DNA of 64,000 nt from Flammula alnicola (lineage: Eukaryota; Basidiomycota; Agaricomycetes; Agaricales; Strophariaceae), in contig JADNRV010000069.1 of NCBI GenBank assembly GCA_015499995.1, forward strand, positions 62,001 through 126,000. Direction: 5' to 3'. The notes under the pieces were generated by a model. It was not told the origin of the DNA. It saw only the letters and a program-made list of their open reading frames with translations, and made no database searches. Position numbers and translations under genes: made by a program. This document shows, one piece after another, positions 57,172 to 64,000 of this stretch. Numbering within the stretch: position 1 is the stretch's first letter; each line of letters opens with the position of its first letter.

Positions 57172-59685
57172 ATGTGGTCGTCTCTTCTCTTGACCCCAGT
57201 GCTCTTCGCATCCGTTTTAGCCGCCAACGATTGGTCCAAACCCTGCTTCTCAGGAGTTTGTCAATACGGTACGCCTTTTGGCATTCCAGTCAAGACCGCC
57301 TGAACTCGAGTATCTGAAATAGATTTACCTACCACAAATGGATCTGCTTCCGGAACTGTGAAGATAGTACGCAACCATCATCTTGATTCAATCTTGGAGA
57401 CGATTAAAAGTTAACGCACTTATACTCATGTTCAGTGGGGTTCCAATGCCGCTATTTCCGACATTACACCTGCAGCTGGATGGGAAATCATTGACTGCTC
57501 GCCCGACGCTCTTGAACAAAACATCCGCCTCGTTTGCAAAGCCGGCGGCTCCTCCGATTGCGCGAATCTGCACAGCAATAGCAAGAATGGCGCTGTAGGG
57601 AAACTTGTCCGTCTGCCTGAAAACGTGAGTTTTCATCACTTTTCATATTTTACCGAGACGCTTATGTCACCATGTGCAGTGTGGCAAGAGCGCCTTCGCG
57701 GTTGTTACCAGGGCTTATTTACCTCAAGATCAGTCTATTCCCTCGAATGTGTCGTCCGCGCTAGCCCGTCGAGCAGGATCGAACACGACTGTTCAGGGTC
57801 TCCAACTTTCCACGAATTTCTCTTCCGTGGACACTTCGTCAGTCTCCTGAACGGGTTATGAGTACCTCAACACGTATGCTTACCAGCGATATATAGCTCT
57901 ACTGGACCTATCAACTTTGCCATCCGAGCTGCTAACGTACCTGGCGCGAACGGAGATCTTGTCACGTCGTCTCAACAACAGCGACGCAGTAACAGCCGTG
58001 TCTTCCAACGTGGGGTATTCGACTTCGTGACCAATGCTCTAAATGGTACGTTTGCCTATGCTTCGGCGTATGAAGCTTCACATTATACTGATCACTTTGT
58101 TTCATTCGTAGATATCTCCTCTCTTAACGACTTCAACGTGAACAACAGCCAAGCTCTACCACCCCTGGATGTCAACAAGACCTTCACCCTCGTCGACCAG
58201 AGCGTTTCGTGCCCACCAGTAGATGTCAGCGTGAAGATTGACGTGGACACCAAGGCTCATGCCGTAGTTACTCTTGGACTAGCAGCGAGCGGAACGATCG
58301 TGCCTCCTAAAGTGTCGGATTTCGCTATCATCGCTAGTTAGCGTTCTTCTCGCGTCATACGGACTACAGGATGAGATACTTATCTGACCGATGAACAGAC
58401 CTGAATGCCGAGATCGACGGAACCGTCGATATAGCAGCTGACGCCGCTGGCACCCTCGATTCGGGAAAAATCCCGCTCTTCCAAGTCGGCATTCCCGGAC
58501 TCGACTTCCCTGGGTATGCATGCCATCTTCTGTCTGCGAAAACTCGCTGCTTAACTGACGATACACACTTAGTATCTTGACTATTGGCCCCTCGTTCCAG
58601 ATCAACGCTCAAGCCACGGCGACCTTGGACGTCAACGTCGGTCTGACCGTGGGCATCAACTACAAGATAGACGGTGCTGAACTCGTATTCCCGCCGAACA
58701 GAAACAAAAGTTCCGGAGGAGGATTCAACATTGGCGACACTCGTATGTACCTCCTTCCTTGATGCCTAGATTTCTCTGATTAATACGTTACTCTTCGTTC
58801 ATGATCAGCTTTGAAACTCTCGGCTAGCCCCAGCGTAACAGCAACGGGAACCGTCGCGGCGCATCTCATTCCTTCCCTCAACCTCGGGATTTCCGCTCTG
58901 GGAGGTATTGTCGATGCCTCCGTGTTCCTCGAGCTCGATGCGAGTGCGTCGATGACGCTCACCGCTCAAGGCCAAGTAAATGCCAGCGCAACAATTGCCA
59001 ATGTCACGTCAGCCGCGTCACGGAAGGGAAGGGCTGTTCATGACAGTCCTGAATCACTCTCCGTGATGAGGAGAGGACAACATCTGCCGGGACGTCATTT
59101 CTGGAACCCGCCCCCGCTGGCTATTCGCACATCTCAGTCTGACGATCCAGCTGACAATAGTACTGCTGCCACCGCGTCTACCAACAGCACTGGCACTGCT
59201 GTCACGACTGTCATCCCCGATTCCGCGTCAAATGTGGATACAAGTGCGACCTCGACGGCTAGCACCACAAAGACTCTTGCTGTCTCTACCAACACCACTG
59301 CCTCTTTCGGAGGCTGCTTCGAGATTGATGCAGGGTTGGACGTGAATGTAGGTGCGGACGGTAACTTCTTTGGGTTGTTTGATGCAAGCACGAAGGTTGC
59401 GCTTTTCAGCCAGAAATTCGAGCTATTTAAGGTTAGTTCAACCACTGTACGCATTCTTTCTGTACTGACCACTGCTTTTAGAAGTGCTTCGGTTCAATTG
59501 CTGCCAGGCGATCCTTGCCGGAGATAGCACCACGAAGGCCTCTCCCTCTCTCCCTTAATTCACGCTCGTTGTTGAGTGTGATACCCCAGAAGCGCGCATT
59601 TGAGCTCACATGCCCAGCGGCTAACGCAAATTCAAATGCAGGGCAGCAAGGTATTGCCAATGAAACCATTCCTGCCTCTTCGTGA
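57172..59685 (+). CDS. Large secreted protein of unknown function (fungal DUF7223-like), 657 aa
   Basis: Ten exons (57172-57268, 57323-57366, 57436-57624, 57680-57837, 57897-58045, 58112-58336, 58399-58513, 58573-58742, 58809-59431, 59482-59685) in one frame. Signal peptide MWSSLLLTPVLFASVLAA, then NDWSKPCFSGVCQYDLP. Several Cys pairs (IIDCSPDAL, LVCKAGGSSDC) suggest disulfides outside the cell. The central part has repeated amphipathic beta-like stretches (AATLDVNVGLTVGINYKI and similar). A Ser/Thr/Asn-rich linker with many N-x-S/T sites at about 59140-59300 is probably heavily glycosylated; a second Cys-rich segment FGGCFEIDAGLDVNVG follows. The arrangement resembles a widespread mushroom secreted family that I recall as DUF7223; that link is from memory. 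Probably a cell-wall or secreted glycoprotein. Confidence 0.72.
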
Positions 59686-59886
59686 GTTTTAGTTTTTTGT
59701 GGATCATTCACGCAATATCTGAGGCCCAAATATTTATAAAGCATCCAACAGGTGTGAATTTTCTGACTCTGAAAAATCACAATTCGGTCGGGGGATGCTA
59801 GATACTTTATTATTCATCAAAGGACAATATACAAAGATAATTGCGGTATCTAATTTTACAAGTCAGATTTCAAGGACTGGTACAAT

Positions 59887-62800
59887 TTATACAGAATTTA
59901 TGTGAAGAATCTCGCTATCAGAATCTTGGTGTGTACTGTAGCTATCTTCTGATTGATATGAATTTTGGTCACTGGGAAAATCCAGTGCTGCATGTTGGAA
60001 TGTGATGTAAAGGTTTGAAGGTGAAATTGGAGGGAAAAATTCCTGTATTAGATCTTGAACAGCACTTGGACTGGCCTCTTGCATGATGTTGAGCAATTTT
60101 AATAAATAAAGTCTTTCATTGCCTAGAAATTATTGCATCATTATACTTTGCTTCTTCAAGAAACTAAGAACTTCTTACTTGTAAGACTTTGGGGTGGCTC
60201 CAGTGGCCCAAAATTCTGGTGCAATTCTCCATATATTAATATAACAATGTCTGGGCATATGATCTTGTTATGAATGTCATCTATACAATAATGTTTAGCT
60301 GTGGGTCCATTGTGAAAATGGAAAACTGACTATGGACTATCAGACATGAAAATGTGTGACATGCAATTTGCTGCAGTTGCAAATTTCTTGAATGTAACAG
60401 ATGAAGTGCCATTCGCATGAATGCAATCACATCCATTTTGTAACGAAAGTTATCTAATTATTATCATATTAGAAAATAAAAGTTGACGATAAAGAATCAA
60501 GAGATCAAACTCACCATATATAACCAATTTTTCAAATAACTCCATTACTGTCTTTGCCAACTCAATATCTGGATACATGCCAAAAATATAGAGATTGTCA
60601 AATATGTTGTGAAGAAGCAATATTCCATGTATATTTTCTGCAATAGTCAGTAATTTACTTGTTAATAAACCGAATGACTCACTGAAGTGGGTTAAATTGG
60701 TAATAATCTTTAAAATCAAGACTTGCATATTGACATCACAAATGGCAAGTAGGTCCATAAGAACTGTGATATAACTTTCTTTTGATAACAATAAACTGGT
60801 TTCATCTGGTCATATATCCATCAGAAACATACTAATATTCAATCTGGATACACATACTGAATTTTGAAAGAACTAGAAGAATTTCAAGTGCTGATGACTG
60901 GAAAGATGGATCACTGCTCATTAAGGCTTGAAAAATGCTAGAATAGAATTCATTGGTTGCTAGCATTAATCTTAAGTGATCTAATAAAACATATAATTAT
61001 AAAAATCCAATTTAGATCACATAAACTATTATATCACATACCATTATTAGCAAAATGATGCAAAGCTTCTGCAGCCTTGTCTTGTAGAACTAGCTGAGTA
61101 GTTGAAGAAAAAATATTGGTGATCTGTTTAACAACATGAAGAGAAACAAAGTCCAGAATAGAATTGTCTTATAGACATATTAGATTATGAATAAAAACTC
61201 AATTTAAAATACTTACTATGTTTGAAATGAACCAACTGTGTGCACTCCATAATAATGGTAATTGCAGCCAGTAAAGCATGATTGTTGCTACTTTGCAAAA
61301 GATCTGCTAAAATATCCAATGCATTATCTGGAAGAAGTGAAACAGGGTATCGGCCTAATTTTTTGGTGAAGAAAATGAGATAAATTGATATTTTTCTAAC
61401 TTTAGGTTACTTACTTTGCTTCATACATATTGTCAACAATTTCAGTGAAGGATCTGATAACTGTGACCAATCCTTCCAAACAATATCCAAAAGTGGCGCC
61501 ACAATTGTAGATCTAATAACAGCTGATCGCAAGTCCTCTGGAAGTTTTTATCAGTTTTATATATTAAATATAGCTCACCAAACCTACCATATCCAATTAA
61601 TATTAGTAAAATGTTGAGAGTGGCTTTCTGAACATGAAATCCTCCACAACTAAGTTTATGTCCTAAAATCAAAATAACTTTTGAGTTGTAGAGGAGTTGC
61701 CGCAAATCATCTAATTAAATATAATGAATCAGTACAAATCATAAGTTAAACAAAGCAACTCACAGTAAGTCAGGCAGTGAAAAAGCAAATCCATGGAAAA
61801 TAGTTGTAAGGCTGGATCACCATCTTCCAGGAGCTCTGCAATAGTATATACAAATCCTTGACATATAAAAGGCTTTTGAGCATCATCCAGGACTCTACCA
61901 GAAAAGGTAGGCAATTTATGTTCTAAAAGACACTGGAATGAGTGTTATGATCAGGAATATATATATATAACTGCTTACTATTCTTGAGAACATTGATTAA
62001 TGTTCTTTGAGACAGATCAATGGATATTGAGGTATAGGATTCAGGTTTTTTAACAGTATTTAAAAGGTGCAAGATGGAATCAGATGATAGAAGAATTTTG
62101 CATGTTGTTTCTAAATTTATGAATAAGAAAGTATCTTTACACATATGAAATACATCTCACCATGAGTTGAAATGACATAAAATACCATAAAAATCTTCTC
62201 CATAAGTTCAGATACAGTATTTTCAGTGGTAAAAAGTTCAGTGAGTGGATCGATAAACTCTTGCAGTAAATTTTCTTTTAAATCATCTTACAAAATTTGT
62301 TAGATCCAGTTTACTCATATATAAAAGAACTAACCATTGGCAAATGTGAGACAATATAAAAAGAATTCAAGAACATTCTTTTTAGTGTGATAGGTGCAAG
62401 TTTTCAATGTCCAGGCTAATGTATGGCTGAATTGTTTCTGGTCCAATGCTTCTTGTGCATCATCTAGAGCAAAATGAGTTTATAAATGATAAATTTGCTA
62501 AAATATATTCACTGTGTGATAGAAGCACTTTCAAAACAGCAATAGCTGCAAGCTGCAAGTCACTGTTATCATTGATTTCTAACATCTGGAGTAAAACAGT
62601 CAAATGGTCCAGGCGTAGAAATTCAGCACGTGTGTAATCTATGATTATGTTAATTTGATTTCAAATTTTAATAAAGAAAACCATTACCATATTGAAGATA
62701 AGAAGACAGTGCAGATATAGTGGCCTCTTGAACATTTAATTGCTGACTTTTGACCATAGCTGCAAGAAATAGCCCAAAAATATCCTCAATCCATGGTACA

Positions 62801-63997
62801 AGGATAGAAGGATCATAAGTTGTATCTATATATAAAAATGAATATAAACAGTTTAGTTTATGAAATCAATCCTCACCTCCAAGAGAATTCACATCTGATG
62901 ATTGAGCTTTTCCATATTCAATAAAAGCTGGAAATATACCAAGGGCTTGACTTTGCAGCTGAGAATCCCTACCAGGAATGTATTCCAGTAGCAGATTGAA
63001 AATATTCCTCTCTAGCAATGCAATACAACTGGATTCTATATTTTGATTAGTTCTAAAAAGATATTAACATAATATACAATAAAGAGACTTACCATGCATG
63101 CAAATTGCTAAAATAGAAGTCAAGGCAGCCTTCTGCACTCACTTTTGTGGATGGTTCATCATATTTGGAAGAATTTCACTAAGATTGAGATCTAGCAGTA
63201 ACTGTCGACAGACATCTGAAAAAACAAAAAGTGAAGTTCAGTCAAATTTGTAAAAAGAAGTACCTACCATCCAAGACCAATTGTTCCAGAATAGCACCTT
63301 TATCAATAACTGACAATGTCAAACAAGCTTCAATAAGTAGACGCTGATGAAGTGGGTTCGTGGACTTGGTGATAATGCGAGGAATAATATCCATAAAGTT
63401 GGAGGGCAAGATATATCCTGAGCGAACATGAGCATGGATTTGTATGCACACAACAAGCTCCAGAATGTCTCCATGAAATGTTTCCCAAGATGAGAGAATG
63501 CCACCCGGTTCCAGAAGCGGCATCAGAGTAGTGGCGGTCCAGTTTAAAGAAGAATGGGTTGTCTGGACCAATGACAACAGAACAATAAGGTAAGCCTGGG
63601 CAGCGCCAGGGGTCTCTAACTTCGTAGGATTCGAAAAAACCTCTGTCAGGTTTCGCATCAACACAGGTAAAGGATCTGCATTGTATAGCGCCTCTTGTAA
63701 CCTCGGCGTCGAGGGCAAACCGGCAAGCGCATACACGGGTTCATCCAGATTATAACCGAGCCGAGCAAGGGAAAACAGCCCGACCAAAACATCTGTGCGC
63801 AACTCGTCCGATGGAGGGTTAGAAACGAGCATCAATCGATGTAATGCGTTCAAAGTCTGAGTGATCCCCCCCATCCAGCGTTTTCGCGTCTCGGTGATCG
63901 AGAGGCAGAGAGCCTCAGATCCAGTGAACGCGCCCATCTGAATAACGTGCTTGGATTTGTAATGACGGCGATGAGGAGAAAACCAGAGGTGGCCCAT
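59887..63997 (-). CDS. Armadillo/HEAT-like repeat protein encoded by one-repeat-per-exon array (in-frame TGA in exon 2)
   Basis: Nineteen exons on the minus strand: 63268-63997, 63093-63215, 62877-63035, 62688-62825, 62513-62638, 62335-62463, 62161-62286, 61979-62110, 61764-61922, 61588-61710, 61415-61537, 61217-61354, 61042-61167, 60858-60980, 60683-60805, 60515-60637, 60331-60453, 60179-60280 and 59887-60122. Every intron is 45-61 bp and falls in phase 1. Seven exons are exactly 123 bp. Each internal exon encodes a helical unit, for example FLRLDHLTVLLQMLEIND + LQLAAIAVLKVLLSHS or LLPDNALDILADLLQ + ALLAAITIIMECTQL, as in armadillo/HEAT repeats. The tail is acidic and Ser-rich (QNSYQSEDSYSTHQDSDSE). 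Exon 1 is of normal base composition; exons 2-19 are strongly AT-rich. A TGA (63139-63141) interrupts exon 2, so this copy may be nonfunctional, or misread. The start may lie beyond 64000. Function unknown; such arrays bind proteins. Confidence 0.75.
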
Positions 63998-64000
63998 GGC

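Noticed and set aside
1..64000. CRISPR arrays, rRNA genes and bacterial-type operons
   Set aside because: No regularly spaced direct repeats, no rRNA-like sequence, and all genes have spliceosomal introns or eukaryotic features.

Overview
The window is nuclear DNA of a mushroom-forming basidiomycete (Agaricomycetes). Genes are cut into many short exons by introns of about 45-70 bp. Both strands are used and there are no operons. The families present fit that group: a fungal STAND-type N-terminal domain, Y3-type secreted glycan-binding proteins, a secreted GMC oxidoreductase and F-box/LRR-like proteins. Exon limits were worked out by hand from splice signals, reading phase and family conservation. 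No tRNA, rRNA or CRISPR was found.

Layout. 0-10 kb is housekeeping: a 3'-truncated aldehyde dehydrogenase, the deubiquitinase Ubp14/USP5, the ribosome-associated Hsp70 Ssz1 sharing a divergent promoter with Ubp14, and a peroxisomal dienoyl-CoA isomerase ending in SKL. 11-12 kb has a divergent Y3-like secreted protein. 14-21 kb is rearranged by mobile DNA: an F-box gene split in its first exon by an 859-bp element with long inverted repeats and a 9-bp target duplication, then a 2.5-kb fold-back element with an 8-bp target duplication, then an LRR-like gene. 23.6-27.2 kb encodes a 1135-residue STAND-N/TPR protein. 27-34 kb has no recognisable gene. 34-36 kb is a Zn2Cys6 transcription factor.

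39.8-48.2 kb is a secretome block: a secreted GMC oxidoreductase followed by three Y3-like genes with shared exon lengths and close TATA boxes. 48.6-52.8 kb has a CaMK-type kinase and a flavin monooxygenase. 53-59.7 kb has a second LRR-like gene, a cytosine deaminase (FCY1 type) and a large secreted protein of unknown function.

59.9-64 kb is the most unusual stretch. It is a 19-exon gene on the minus strand whose internal exons are almost all symmetric phase-1 exons, each encoding about one 41-43 residue armadillo/HEAT-like helical repeat. The repeat exons are strikingly AT-rich, while the first exon is of ordinary composition. The second exon carries an in-frame TGA.

Other themes: four GC-AG introns, exons as small as 14 bp, and three places where conserved coding sequence changes frame as if one base were missing (SSZ1, UBP14 and probably the transcription factor). 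The last may be assembly errors rather than biology.
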